A stretch of 64,000 nt of DNA from Pseudomonas mandelii (GCF_900106065.1 NZ_LT629796.1:4681501-4745500); one strand, 5' to 3'; shown: positions 11,087 through 21,394, numbered from the stretch's first letter. Numbers and translations are program-made. The notes: generated by a model not told the origin, from the sequence alone.

Positions 11087-12154
11087 ATGTCGGCCTCAGT
11101 TGCGAGCCTGGATGAGGATATGAGCCGTTATCAACCACCGTTGACCCTGACCACCAGAATGCTGGCGTTGATCGCCGGGATCAGCGAACAAATCGGTCAG
11201 CTGACGGCTGTGGACGAACGCCTGCAGACGCCTCAACTGCGTCGTAGTAATCGAATTCGCACGATTCAGGCTTCCTTGGCGATCGAGAACAACACGCTCA
11301 GCATCGAGCAGGTGACCGCAGTCCTGGCTGGGCGACGAGTACTTGGCCTGCCGCGAGAAATCCAGGAAGTGCGTAACGCTTTTGCGGCGTATGAAGCCAT
11401 GCCTGAGTGGCGGTCGAGCAACCGGGCCGACCTGCTGCGGGCGCATGAGTTGCTGATGGGCGGATTGATTGACGACTGTGGGCGGTTTCGCCAAGCCGGT
11501 GTCGGTATTTATCGTGGTGAAAAATTAGTCCACATGGCACCGCCGCCGAGTCGTGTTGGGCATTTGATGGACGATTTGCTGGCGTGGCTCAGTCAATCGG
11601 ATTGGCACCCATTGATCGTCAGCTGCGTCTTCCACTACGAGTTCGAGTTTATTCATCCTTTCGCCGACGGAAATGGGCGGATGGGGCGACTCTGGCAAAC
11701 CTTGATACTCAGTCAGTGGCGGCCGGTGTTGGCTTATCTGCCAGTCGAAGCGGTGATTCGAGAGCAGCAAGACGCTTATTACGCGGCGTTGTCGGCTGCG
11801 GACCAGTTGGCTGAGTCGACGCCTTTTGTCGAGTTCATGCTGCAAGCGTTGAGTATTGCGCTTGAGGAGGCAGGCAATACCGAATCAATAATCGACCCAG
11901 TAACCGACCCAGTAACCGACCCAGTAGGGAGATTGCTTTCAGCACTCCAGGTTAATGGTCCGCTTAAAATCAGCGACTTGATGGCTGAGGTCGGTTTGGC
12001 TCACAAGGCGACCTTTCGGGCTAACTACCTCAGGCCCGCATTGGCTGCCGATTTGATTGAAATGACCAGCCCCGAGACACCAAGCAGTCCGGCTCAAAAA
12101 TATCGTCTGACCCGGCATGGCAAACAGACTGCCGCACGATTCAAGTCTGCATAG
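11087..12154 (+). CDS. Fic-family protein with N-terminal inhibitory motif and C-terminal winged helix
   Basis: 355 residues. Fic enzymes typically transfer AMP from ATP to a Ser/Thr/Tyr of a target protein. The catalytic motif HPFADGNGRMGRLW (His near residue 189) is complete. SLAIEN at 63-68 matches the [S/T]xxxE[G/N] inhibitory helix of class II Fic proteins, whose Glu blocks ATP gamma-phosphate binding, so the protein is probably self-restrained. After residue ~265 comes a linker encoded by a 12-bp repeat (DPVTDPVTDPV) and then a winged-helix-like DNA-binding region (LSALQVNGPLKISDLMAEVG). This Fic plus wHTH layout is common in bacteria and not part of a classic Fic/antitoxin pair; no antitoxin gene is adjacent. 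Start ATG 11087; MSRYQPP at 11120 is an alternative. Confidence 0.88.
   Translation: MSASVASLDEDMSRYQPPLTLTTRMLALIAGISEQIGQLTAVDERLQTPQLRRSNRIRTIQASLAIENNTLSIEQVTAVLAGRRVLGLPREIQEVRNAFAAYEAMPEWRSSNRADLLRAHELLMGGLIDDCGRFRQAGVGIYRGEKLVHMAPPPSRVGHLMDDLLAWLSQSDWHPLIVSCVFHYEFEFIHPFADGNGRMGRLWQTLILSQWRPVLAYLPVEAVIREQQDAYYAALSAADQLAESTPFVEFMLQALSIALEEAGNTESIIDPVTDPVTDPVGRLLSALQVNGPLKISDLMAEVGLAHKATFRANYLRPALAADLIEMTSPETPSSPAQKYRLTRHGKQTAARFKSA
11894..11926 (+). repeat. In-frame 12-bp tandem repeat within the Fic gene
   Basis: GACCCAGTAACC occurs twice in tandem and is followed by a partial third copy GACCCAGTA. It encodes DPVT-DPVT-DPV in the linker between the Fic domain and the winged helix. The unit is four codons, so gain or loss of copies keeps the frame. 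Confidence 0.9.
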
Positions 12155-12169
12155 ACCTTCTGGATACGC

Positions 12170-12210
12170 CAAAAAAAATGCCCGCATCAATCGATGCGGG
12201 CATTTTTATT
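12170..12210. terminator. Bidirectional terminator between Fic and slt genes
   Basis: AAAAAAAATGCCCGCAT-caatcg-ATGCGGGCATTTTTATT is a near-perfect hairpin flanked by an A-run on the left and a T-run on the right. It can therefore end both the plus-strand Fic transcript and the convergent minus-strand transglycosylase transcript. Confidence 0.9.
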
Positions 12211-12228
12211 CGGACTTCAACATCAGGA

Positions 12229-14157
12229 TCACTGATCGTCAAAGTACCGCTCATGCCAATCCACCAGCGGCTGTGGCGAGTTGAGTTTCTGGCCGTAGAT
12301 CACCGAGTACGACAATACGTTTTGCACATACTGGCGGGTTTCGTCGAACGGGATGCTTTCCACCCACACGTCGAAGCTCAGGTGATCCGCACCGCGCAGC
12401 CACTGGCGTACACGTCCGGGGCCGGCGTTGTAGGCGGCGGAGGCGAGGACGCGGTTGCCGTTGAACTGGCTGTGGACCTGGCTCAGGTACGCGGCGCCGA
12501 GCTGGATGTTCTTGTCCGGGTCGAGCACTTGCTGCGGCGAGGCCAGCGGAATGCTGAACTTGCGTGCGGTTTCCTTGGCGGTGCCGGGCATCAGCTGCAT
12601 CAGGCCGCTGGCGCCGACGCCGGAACGGGCGTCGGCCATGAAGGCGCTTTCCTGGCGGGTAATGGCGAACACCCAGCTCGAGTGCAAGCCACGGACCTTG
12701 GCTTCACGCACCAGGGATTCGCGGTGGGCCATCGGGAAGCGGATGTCCAGATCGTCCCAATATTGCGCCTGACTGATGGTGCGAATCGCCGGGAAATACC
12801 ATTTCAGGTCGTAGGCCAGTTTTGCCTGGGCGACCATTTCGTCACGGTTGAAGTGACGGCTGACGTGGTACCACTCGCGACGACCGTCGACGATCTGCCC
12901 GCGGGCGTGGAACTCGAGGGCGCGACGAATGCCTGGCGTGTTGCGTACCTTGTTGATCAGCGCCTGGCTCAGTACCAGCGGTTTGTTGTTTAGCGAGTAG
13001 GGCGATTGTGAACGGTCAGCGGCAAGGAAGCCGTAGAAGTCGCGCTCACGGGCCAGGTTCTTGTACAGGTTTTGTACTTCCGGGTTCTGCGGCTGCGCCA
13101 GTTCCAGGCTGCGGGCCTGCCAGTAGCGCCAGCGGTTGGTGGTCGCCAGGTCCTGCGGCAAGCGCCGAGTCAGCTGATAGGCATCGTCCCAGCGGGCCAG
13201 ACGCAACAGCAGGCGCATGCGCCATTCGGACACGGTGTTGTCGCGCAGTTCCGGGTCGTACCTGGTCATCATTTCCAGTGCGCGAGGGTCGAAACGTTTG
13301 GCGAGGGTCAACCCGATTTCACGGGCGATCGCCACTTTTTCGTCGCGGGAGAAGTGCATGCTGCTGGCATAGCCGTCGAGCAGGTTCATGGCTTTGTCAG
13401 GGTCCTGGCGGGCCAGGCGGCGCAGACCGAGACTGACCACGTCGGACATCGGTTCGTCGGCCGGGGTGAAGCGCGACGGCTGATTCAGCAGTTCAGGTTT
13501 TTGCGCCACATCCACCAGCAAACGACCGCGAGGGGCGAGGGTGGTCAGGCCATTGACCAGGCTGTTGGCCAGCGGATAGTTGCGCGCCTGGGCGGCAAGC
13601 TTCGTGCGCTCCCAGCGTTTCTGTTCGGTCAGTTGACCTTCGGCGGCCCATTGCCCGAACAGCGCGTCGCAGGCGGCGGGTTGGGATTTACCGGTCAGCC
13701 AGAGTTTATTGGCGTTGGCGTAGCCTTCGGCTTTCTGGTTGTGACCAATCTGGTACTGCGCGTTCAGGCAGTCCAGTTCGGTGAAATTGAGCTTGGGGTC
13801 GTAGTATTTGACGAAGGTCGCCCAGTCGCCGCGTTCGGCCAGCCAGCGCAACCAGCGCAATTTCATCCAGTTGGCCTGGGGCAGGTCACCGTGTTCGGCG
13901 AGGAATTTTTCGATTTCGGCATTGCTGGCCGTTTTCAGCCGAGCGGTCAGTTCGTCGTAGGCCAGGTATGGCTCCAGTGGATAATCACGAAGGGCCTGGC
14001 TGTAGCGAAAATATGGGCCGGTATCGCCCTTGGCCAAGGCTCGCTTGGCCTCATCGTAATATTGGCGCTGGGTGGACAGGTCCACCGCCTGGGCGGTTTG
14101 AGCGGCAGCGGCAGAAAGAAGCAAGCAAGATAAAAAACTGAAGAGGCGGCTGCGCAT
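12229..14157 (-). CDS. slt: Soluble lytic murein transglycosylase (Slt70-like)
   Basis: 642 residues from the ATG at 14157; a cleavable signal peptide (MRSRLFSFLSCLLLSAAAAQ then TAQA) sends it to the periplasm. Residues ~25-450 are the helical U and L superhelical ring domains of Slt70; the catalytic domain follows, with VFAITRQESAFMADA containing the catalytic Glu near residue 502, then GLMQLMPGTAKETA and ASAYNAGPGRVRQWL. It cleaves the MurNAc-GlcNAc bond of peptidoglycan with formation of 1,6-anhydroMurNAc, the products that AmpG recycles and NagZ (27667-28677) later processes. It is transcribed toward the Fic gene and ends at the shared terminator. Upstream in-frame ATG codons exist but would disrupt the signal peptide. 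Confidence 0.93.
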   Translation of the reverse strand: MRSRLFSFLSCLLLSAAAAQTAQAVDLSTQRQYYDEAKRALAKGDTGPYFRYSQALRDYPLEPYLAYDELTARLKTASNAEIEKFLAEHGDLPQANWMKLRWLRWLAERGDWATFVKYYDPKLNFTELDCLNAQYQIGHNQKAEGYANANKLWLTGKSQPAACDALFGQWAAEGQLTEQKRWERTKLAAQARNYPLANSLVNGLTTLAPRGRLLVDVAQKPELLNQPSRFTPADEPMSDVVSLGLRRLARQDPDKAMNLLDGYASSMHFSRDEKVAIAREIGLTLAKRFDPRALEMMTRYDPELRDNTVSEWRMRLLLRLARWDDAYQLTRRLPQDLATTNRWRYWQARSLELAQPQNPEVQNLYKNLARERDFYGFLAADRSQSPYSLNNKPLVLSQALINKVRNTPGIRRALEFHARGQIVDGRREWYHVSRHFNRDEMVAQAKLAYDLKWYFPAIRTISQAQYWDDLDIRFPMAHRESLVREAKVRGLHSSWVFAITRQESAFMADARSGVGASGLMQLMPGTAKETARKFSIPLASPQQVLDPDKNIQLGAAYLSQVHSQFNGNRVLASAAYNAGPGRVRQWLRGADHLSFDVWVESIPFDETRQYVQNVLSYSVIYGQKLNSPQPLVDWHERYFDDQ

Positions 14158-14370
14158 GAGACGTCCGGGCATAGAAATCACGACAAGTGCAGACTTAACC
14201 TGCACCGAATTATCTGTAGCTTAGCCTTTTGCCAGCAACGGGCGAAAGCTTTGCGGGCCTCTCGGCACAAGTTCGCAACAATTGTCATGCAGAGTGCTTC
14301 GACATTGAAATTGCCGGCCTTCTGAAGCCTCAAGTCAGGTAGAATGCGCGCCCGGTTTTTGGAGAAGCTC

Positions 14371-16290
14371 ATGACCCTGCTCAAATTCAGCGATGTGTCC
14401 CTTGCTTTCGGCGCTATGCCGTTGTTGGACAAGGTGTCCTGGCAGATCGCCCGTGGTGAGCGGGTGTGCATCATCGGCCGCAACGGCACTGGCAAGTCCA
14501 GCATGATGAAGCTCGTCAAGGGCGACCAGAAGCCCGACGAAGGCTCCGTTTGGCGCGCGCCCGGCCTCAAGATTGGCGAATTGCCGCAAGAACTGCCGGT
14601 AGCCGACGAGCGGACCGTGTTCGACGTAGTGGCTGAAGGCCTGGACGGTGTCGGCGAGCTGCTCGCGCAGTATCACCACCTGAGCCAGAACATCGTCACC
14701 GACGCCGACCTGGACAAGCTGATGCACGTCCAGCACGACCTCGAAGCCCGCGATGGCTGGCGTTTGCAGCAACTGGTCGACAGCACCTTGAGCCGTCTGC
14801 AGTTGCCGGCCGACAAGACTCTCGCCGAATTGTCCGGCGGCTGGCGTCGTCGCGTCCTGCTGGCCCAGGCCCTGGTTTCCGAACCTGACCTGCTGCTGCT
14901 CGACGAACCGACCAACCACCTGGACATCGGTGCAATCGCCTGGCTCGAAGAGGCGCTGAAGGATTTCCAGGGCGCCGTGCTGTTCATCACGCACGACCGT
15001 TCATTCCTGCAAAACCTCGCGACCCGCATTCTGGAACTGGATCGCGGCGGCCTGATCGACTGGAACGGCGACTACGCCAGTTTCCTGGTGCACAAAGAAG
15101 CCTCCCTGGCCGCTGAAGAAACCGCTAACGCGCTGTTCGACAAGAAGCTGGCCCAGGAAGAAGTCTGGATCCGCCAGGGCATCAAGGCCCGTCGTACCCG
15201 TAACGAAGGCCGTGTCCGCGCATTGAAAGCCCTGCGTGTCGAGCGTAGTGAGCGTCGTGAGCGCACCGGCAAGGCCAACATTCAGTTGGACACCGCTGAC
15301 AAGTCCGGCAAACAGGTGATGGTCCTCGAGAACGTGAGCTTTGCTCACCCGGGCGGTCCGTTCCTGATCAAGGATTTCTCGATGGTCCTGACGCGGGGCG
15401 ACCGTATCGGTCTGCTCGGCGCCAACGGTACCGGCAAAACCACGCTGCTGAAGCTGATGCTCAGCGGTCTACAACCAACCAGCGGCACAGTGGAAGAGGG
15501 GACGCGCATCGACGTGGCCTACTTCGACCAGTTGCGCCATCAGCTGGACCTGGAAAAGACCGTGATCGACAACGTGGCCGAAGGTCGCGACTTCATCGAT
15601 ATCGATGGGCAGAGCCGTCACGTGCTGAGTTACCTCGGCGACTTCCTGTTCAGCCCTCAGCGTGCCCGCACGCCAGTCAAGGCGCTGTCGGGTGGTGAAC
15701 GTGCGCGTCTGTTGCTGGCGAAACTGTTCAGCAAACCGGCGAACCTGCTGGTTCTCGACGAACCGACCAACGACCTCGACGTCGAAACCCTCGAGCTGCT
15801 GGAAGAGGTCTTGCTGACCTTCAACGGCACCGTGCTGATGGTCAGCCACGACCGGGCATTCCTCGACAACGTGGTCACCAGCACCCTGGTCTTCGAAGGT
15901 GAAGGCAAGGTGCGCGAGTACGTCGGTGGTTATCAGGACTGGCTACGTCAGGGCGGCTCGCCGCGCCTGCTGGGCGTGACCGAGAGCAAATCCGGCAAGG
16001 CCGACCTGACCTCTGCGGTCGTGACGGCGGAAGCGGCACCGATTGCTGCGGCAGTCGAAGCGCCGGTGGCGAAGAAGAAGCTCAGCTACAAATTGCAGCG
16101 TGAGCTGGAAATGTTGCCGGCCCAGATCGAAGCCATGGAACAGCAGATCGCTGCCGTCGAGGCCCAGATGGCCGATGCCGGTTTCTATCAGCGTCCTGCG
16201 GTCGAGACCGCTGCCGTGATCGCTCAGCTTGAGCAGTTGCAGGCTGAACTCGACGTGATGGTCGAGCGTTGGGCTGAGCTGGATGCCTGA
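14371..16290 (+). CDS. uup: ABC-F ATPase Uup
   Basis: 639 residues, no membrane segments, two ABC domains in one chain: Walker A GRNGTGKSS near 36 and GANGTGKTT near 350, signatures LSGGWRRRVLLAQAL and LSGGERARLLLAKLF, Walker B LLLLDEPTNHLDI and LLVLDEPTNDLDV. Between the domains is a basic helical linker (ARRTRNEGRVRALKALRVER), and the last ~90 residues form a coiled coil (KKKLSYKLQRELEMLPAQIE). This C-terminal coiled coil is typical of Uup, which affects transposon excision and ribosome-associated functions. ATG at 14371 follows GGAGAAGCTC. Divergent from slt. Confidence 0.92.
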   Translation: MTLLKFSDVSLAFGAMPLLDKVSWQIARGERVCIIGRNGTGKSSMMKLVKGDQKPDEGSVWRAPGLKIGELPQELPVADERTVFDVVAEGLDGVGELLAQYHHLSQNIVTDADLDKLMHVQHDLEARDGWRLQQLVDSTLSRLQLPADKTLAELSGGWRRRVLLAQALVSEPDLLLLDEPTNHLDIGAIAWLEEALKDFQGAVLFITHDRSFLQNLATRILELDRGGLIDWNGDYASFLVHKEASLAAEETANALFDKKLAQEEVWIRQGIKARRTRNEGRVRALKALRVERSERRERTGKANIQLDTADKSGKQVMVLENVSFAHPGGPFLIKDFSMVLTRGDRIGLLGANGTGKTTLLKLMLSGLQPTSGTVEEGTRIDVAYFDQLRHQLDLEKTVIDNVAEGRDFIDIDGQSRHVLSYLGDFLFSPQRARTPVKALSGGERARLLLAKLFSKPANLLVLDEPTNDLDVETLELLEEVLLTFNGTVLMVSHDRAFLDNVVTSTLVFEGEGKVREYVGGYQDWLRQGGSPRLLGVTESKSGKADLTSAVVTAEAAPIAAAVEAPVAKKKLSYKLQRELEMLPAQIEAMEQQIAAVEAQMADAGFYQRPAVETAAVIAQLEQLQAELDVMVERWAELDA

Positions 16291-16302
16291 TTGATGCTGT
16301 AA

Positions 16303-16345
16303 CAAAAAAGCCCGGCGTTCAGTGATGAGCGCCGGGCTTTTCGTA
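16303..16345. terminator. Terminator after uup
   Basis: AAAAAAGCCCGGCGTTCA-gtga-TGAGCGCCGGGCTTTT. The A-run on one side and T-run on the other make it usable in both directions, serving uup and the convergent usp gene. Confidence 0.88.
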
Positions 16346-16378
16346 TGGAATGCGATCTACACGTTGCTATAGATCCCC

Positions 16379-16408
16379 TGTAGGAGCGAGCAGGGTCGCT
16401 CCCACAGG
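16379..16408. repeat. Short REP-like palindrome
   Basis: TGTAGGAGCGAG-cagggt-CGCTCCCACA is a single imperfect palindrome between the uup terminator and the usp stop codon, resembling the outer arms of the longer REP doublets. Confidence 0.6.
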
Positions 16409-16418
16409 GTACGGGTTG

Positions 16419-16856
16419 TCAGCTTTTGATCAGGCGCACCGCGAGCACATCACACGGAGCGCCGTGCAGCACGTCGTTGGCCGTCGAGCCCAGCAGCAAT
16501 GCCAGGCCGTGTCGGCCATGGCTGCCCACCACGATCAGGTCGCAGGTCTGTTCCTTGGCCAGGTGGTGAATCTCCTGGCGTGGCTGGCCGTAGGTCAGGT
16601 GGCAGTATTCTTTGGAGAGTTCCGGATACTTCACGATCAGTCGGTCCAGGCGTTCCTTGGCCTGATCGAACTGCTGCTGTTGCAGTTGTGACAGGTCCAT
16701 GGGGACGTCACCGCCAAAGGCCATGGCCATCGGTTCGACGATATGGACCAGGGACAGTTTCGCGCCATTGCTCACTGAAAGCTCGCGAGCACGGTGGATT
16801 ACAGGGTCGCACTCTTCGGTTAGATCTACAGCGACCAGAATATGGTGGTAGGGCAT
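16419..16856 (-). CDS. Universal stress protein, UspA family
   Basis: 145 residues from the ATG at 16856, preceded by CAGGAGGAGCACCTC; longer in-frame starts lack this site. The fold starts with MPYHHILVAVDLTEE and ends with the ATP-binding motif GSHGRHGLALLLGSTA (G-2x-G-9x-G-S/T), so it is probably a nucleotide-binding member. Usp proteins accumulate on starvation, anoxia or redox stress; in Pseudomonas several are under Anr control, but no clear Anr box was seen upstream here. Faces uup and is divergent from the gene at 16961. Confidence 0.9.
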   Translation of the reverse strand: MPYHHILVAVDLTEECDPVIHRARELSVSNGAKLSLVHIVEPMAMAFGGDVPMDLSQLQQQQFDQAKERLDRLIVKYPELSKEYCHLTYGQPRQEIHHLAKEQTCDLIVVGSHGRHGLALLLGSTANDVLHGAPCDVLAVRLIKS

Positions 16857-16960
16857 GAGGTGCTCCTCCTGAGGATTGCAATATTGGTAAGTATGGCTGG
16901 TTTCAAGCGCAATGGTTCCAAAGTGACTCAAAGCGCTCATCAAGAATCGGGAGTACAGAT

Positions 16961-17398
16961 ATGACGGTCTGGATAGTGGTGTCAATCCTGCTGGTGGTGC
17001 TGAGTCCGCTGGCATGGTTGCGACCGTCCCGTGGACAGAGCGGGCGCATGGCTCTGCGCATGGAAGCGCGGCGTATCGGCCTCGCCATGCAGCTTGCGCC
17101 CCAGGAGTGGCCGCACTGGCTGAGCCAGGAGCCGCCGAGCCCTTGCGCCCAGTACCATCGGCCACGTCGTGGCAATCAACCGGCTTGCTGGAGTTACTGG
17201 CAAAAGTCGCCGGGTATATGGGTGAACCAGTGGCAGGAGATTTGCGAAGATCGAGCGCTGCTCAATCATTTCGAAAAATTGCCAGCCAACGTCTACAAGG
17301 TTGAAGCGGACAAACAGATGATCACTCTGTATTGGGGTGAGAAGGGCGAAGCGACGGTTTTGCAAGACATCGATGCGGTGCTGAAAGCACTGGCGTGA
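16961..17398 (+). CDS. Hypothetical single-pass membrane protein
   Basis: 145 residues. The N terminus (MTVWIVVSILLVVLSPLAWL) is a single membrane helix or uncleaved signal anchor, followed by a basic segment (RMALRMEARRIGLAMQL) and a soluble Trp-rich region (SYWQKSPGIWVNQWQEI). A GGGAGTACAGAT site precedes the ATG. It lies between usp and fadB, a position held by a conserved hypothetical gene in other Pseudomonas as far as I recall. No recognised domain, so no function is assigned. Downstream is a T-less hairpin TTTCGCGC-tgcaatg-GCGCGAAA at 17409-17431. Confidence 0.75.
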   Translation: MTVWIVVSILLVVLSPLAWLRPSRGQSGRMALRMEARRIGLAMQLAPQEWPHWLSQEPPSPCAQYHRPRRGNQPACWSYWQKSPGIWVNQWQEICEDRALLNHFEKLPANVYKVEADKQMITLYWGEKGEATVLQDIDAVLKALA

Positions 17399-17938
17399 CT
17401 CACGGACATTTCGCGCTGCAATGGCGCGAAACCTCCGACAGACAGGCAATAAAAAGCCCGACATCATCATCGGGCTGGGGTTGGCCAGGCAGGCCGGTAA
17501 TTCTTTGTGCCGCCGATCTTACGCTTGGCGTTCGCCAAAAGTGTTCAATTTTTTTTCTCAAGGTCCCGCCAGCGTAGTCTGTTAAACAAAGGCTGCAGAG
17601 AATTAGGGCGACTTTTCTAACTATTGATTCTATGAATGGCTTCACATGCAGGGGCGTGTTGAAGATCTTCGTAGTACGGAAGTGACCGCAAAGTCGCGTT
17701 TGAACCCGCATTTTGGGCGATTGACAATTGCCGGAAATTCCGTGAAGGTGGCGTACCCAAATCAAACGGGCGTATGAATTGAGCGTTTGTATTTAACATC
17801 GCTCCTACAGAATCCCGACTATCGCGTTGGCGGGTGTGCCGGGTAGATGGGCGTAGCATTGACGTTAAGCGTCCCTGCCAAGCCATTTGCCTGCGTCCGA
17901 CGTGTACTGTTCAGCTTCCATATCGTGGAGATCAGTTG
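17399..17938. other. 540-bp non-coding region upstream of fadB
   Basis: No credible gene. It holds the plus-strand hairpin at 17409-17431, a minus-oriented terminator at 17446-17476, a T-run at 17549-17556, a lone TTGACA at 17721, and a CAAAC...GTTTG pair (17764-17768 and 17785-17789) whose 16-bp spacing is too wide for the standard PsrA box seen before psrA. The fadBA promoter must lie here but I could not fix its -10. AT content is higher than in the flanking genes. Confidence 0.6.
17446..17476 (-). terminator. Rho-independent terminator in minus orientation, no gene upstream of it
   Basis: On the minus strand AGCCCGA-tgatgatg-TCGGGCT is followed by TTTTATTGCC. Read in the plus direction the stem is followed by GGGGTTGG, so it is not a good terminator for the preceding plus-strand gene. 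No minus-strand gene was found between it and fadB. Confidence 0.65.
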
Positions 17939-20086
17939 ATGATTTACGAAGGTAAAGCCATCACGGTTAAGGCTCTTGAAAGTGGCATCGTCGAATTGAA
18001 ATTCGACCTCAAGGGTGAGTCCGTCAACAAGTTCAACCGTCTAACCCTGAACGAACTGCGTCAGGCCGTAGACACCATCAAGGCAGATGCTTCGATCAAG
18101 GGTGTGATCGTCAGCAGTGGCAAGGACGTCTTCATCGTCGGCGCCGACATCACCGAATTTGTCGAGAACTTCAAGCTGCCTGATGCAGAGCTTGTTGCTG
18201 GCAACCTGGAAGCCAACAAGATTTTCAGCGATTTCGAAGACCTCAACGTCCCGACTGTCGCCGCGATCAACGGCATCGCTCTGGGTGGCGGTCTGGAAAT
18301 GTGCCTGGCGGCGGACTACCGCGTCATGTCCACCAAGGCCAAGATCGGTCTGCCGGAAGTCAAGCTGGGCATCTACCCGGGCTTCGGCGGTACCGTGCGT
18401 CTGCCGCGCCTGATCGGTGCCGACAACGCTATCGAGTGGATTGCCGCCGGCAAGGAAAACCGTCCTGAAGACGCGCTGAAAGTAGGCGCCGTCGATGCCG
18501 TGGTTGCTCCTGAGAAATTGCAGGAAGCGGCCCTGGAGCTGATCAAGCGCGCCATCTCTGGCGAGTTTGACTACAAGGCCAAGCGTCAGCCGAAGCTGGA
18601 AAAGCTGAAGTTGAACGCCATCGAACAAATGATGGCCTTCGAAACCGCCAAGGGTTTCGTGGCCGGTCAAGCCGGTCCGAACTACCCGGCACCGGTCGAA
18701 GCGATCAAGACCATCCAGAAAGCCGCGAACTTCGGTCGTGACAAGGCGCTGGAAATCGAAGCCGCCGGTTTCGTCAAACTGGCCAAGACCTCTGCCGCGC
18801 AGAGCTTGATCGGTCTGTTCCTGAATGATCAGGAGCTGAAGAAAAAGGCCAAGGCCTACGATGAAATCGCCAAGGATGTGAAGCAGGCCGCCGTATTGGG
18901 CGCCGGCATCATGGGTGGCGGTATCGCTTATCAGTCGGCCTCCAAAGGTACGCCGATCCTGATGAAGGACATCAACGAGCACGGTATCGAGCAAGGCCTG
19001 GCTGAAGCCGCCAAGCTGCTGGTCGGCCGCGTTGATAAAGGTCGCATGACCCCGGCGAAAATGGCTGAAGTGCTCAACGGCATCCGTCCGACCCTGTCCT
19101 ACGGTGATTTCGGTCACGTTGACCTGGTCGTCGAGGCAGTCGTCGAAAACCCGAAGGTCAAGCAAGCCGTTCTGGCCGAAGTCGAAGACAAGGTCAAAGA
19201 GGACACCATCCTCGCGTCCAACACCTCGACCATTTCCATCACCTTGCTGGCCAAAGCCCTCAAGCGTCCGGAAAACTTCGTCGGCATGCACTTCTTCAAC
19301 CCGGTGCACATGATGCCGCTGGTTGAAGTGATTCGTGGCGAGAAGTCCAGCGAGCTGGCCGTGGCCACCACCGTTGCCTACGCCAAGAAAATGGGCAAGA
19401 ACCCGATCGTCGTCAATGACTGCCCGGGCTTCCTGGTCAACCGCGTCCTGTTCCCGTATTTCGGTGGTTTCGCCAAGCTGGTCAGCGCCGGTGTGGACTT
19501 CGTCCGTATCGACAAGATCATGGAAAAATTCGGCTGGCCAATGGGCCCGGCGTACCTGATGGACGTGGTCGGCATCGACACCGGCCACCACGGTCGTGAC
19601 GTGATGGCTGAAGGTTTCCCGGACCGCATGAAAGACGACCGTCGCTCGGCTGTCGATGTGCTCTACGAAGCCAAGCGCCTGGGCCAGAAGAATGGCAAGG
19701 GTTTCTACGCTTACGAGACCGACAAGAAAGGCAAGCAAAAGAAAGTGGCCGATCCGTCGGTGCTGGAAGTGCTCAAGCCGATCGTTTACGAGCAGCGCGA
19801 AGTCACTGACGAAGACATCATCAACTGGATGATGATCCCGCTGTGCCTGGAAACCGTGCGTTGCCTGGAAGACGGCATTGTCGAAACCGCCGCCGAAGCC
19901 GACATGGGCCTGGTCTACGGTATTGGTTTCCCTCCATTCCGTGGCGGTGCGCTGCGCTACATCGATTCGATCGGTGTTGCCGAGTTCGTTGCCCTGGCTG
20001 ACCAGTACGCTGATTTGGGCGCGCTGTACCACCCGACCGCAAAACTGCGTGAAATGGCCAAAACCGGCCAACGGTTCTTCGGTTAA
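17939..20086 (+). CDS. fadB: Fatty-acid oxidation complex alpha subunit (enoyl-CoA hydratase / 3-hydroxyacyl-CoA dehydrogenase)
   Basis: 715 residues. Residues ~1-190 are the crotonase domain ([50 protein letters not shown], with the two catalytic Glu regions). Residues ~310-500 are the NAD-binding 3-hydroxyacyl-CoA dehydrogenase ([33 protein letters not shown]), followed by C-terminal dehydrogenase domains. It performs the hydration and oxidation steps of beta-oxidation and forms an alpha2beta2 complex with FadA, encoded 32 bp downstream. ATG 17939 ([16 protein letters not shown]) is preceded by GTGGAGATCAGTTG. In P. aeruginosa this operon (fadBA5) is repressed by PsrA, whose gene lies at 26801-27508. 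Confidence 0.97.
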   Translation: MIYEGKAITVKALESGIVELKFDLKGESVNKFNRLTLNELRQAVDTIKADASIKGVIVSSGKDVFIVGADITEFVENFKLPDAELVAGNLEANKIFSDFEDLNVPTVAAINGIALGGGLEMCLAADYRVMSTKAKIGLPEVKLGIYPGFGGTVRLPRLIGADNAIEWIAAGKENRPEDALKVGAVDAVVAPEKLQEAALELIKRAISGEFDYKAKRQPKLEKLKLNAIEQMMAFETAKGFVAGQAGPNYPAPVEAIKTIQKAANFGRDKALEIEAAGFVKLAKTSAAQSLIGLFLNDQELKKKAKAYDEIAKDVKQAAVLGAGIMGGGIAYQSASKGTPILMKDINEHGIEQGLAEAAKLLVGRVDKGRMTPAKMAEVLNGIRPTLSYGDFGHVDLVVEAVVENPKVKQAVLAEVEDKVKEDTILASNTSTISITLLAKALKRPENFVGMHFFNPVHMMPLVEVIRGEKSSELAVATTVAYAKKMGKNPIVVNDCPGFLVNRVLFPYFGGFAKLVSAGVDFVRIDKIMEKFGWPMGPAYLMDVVGIDTGHHGRDVMAEGFPDRMKDDRRSAVDVLYEAKRLGQKNGKGFYAYETDKKGKQKKVADPSVLEVLKPIVYEQREVTDEDIINWMMIPLCLETVRCLEDGIVETAAEADMGLVYGIGFPPFRGGALRYIDSIGVAEFVALADQYADLGALYHPTAKLREMAKTGQRFFG

Positions 20087-20112
20087 GCGTCCCAACACTT
20101 GAGCGAGAGTGA

Positions 20113-21294
<1,182 letters not shown>

Positions 21295-21312
21295 GCGTTT
21301 CGTTGACGGAAG

Positions 21313-21340
21313 CCGGGGCCAAGTGCCCCGGTTTTTGTTT
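21313..21340 (+). terminator. Rho-independent terminator of fadBA
   Basis: CCGGGGC-caagt-GCCCCGG followed by TTTTTGTTTTTCTG, about 18 bp after the fadA stop. Confidence 0.9.
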
Positions 21341-21394
21341 TTCTGAATTTATTTTTTGTTTTTATTTTTAAAAGATTTGAGTGAGGGCCAAACC

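Noticed and set aside
11087..12154. Fic toxin-antitoxin module
   Set aside because: No small antitoxin gene is next to it and the inhibitory motif is inside the same protein.
17764..17789. PsrA box before fadB
   Set aside because: CAAAC and GTTTG are present but 16 bp apart, not about 4 bp as in the psrA promoter, so I do not call it an operator.
18041..20098. 685-residue open frame opposite fadB
   Set aside because: Antisense artefact of fadB codon use; composition is typical of such shadows and no domain is seen.
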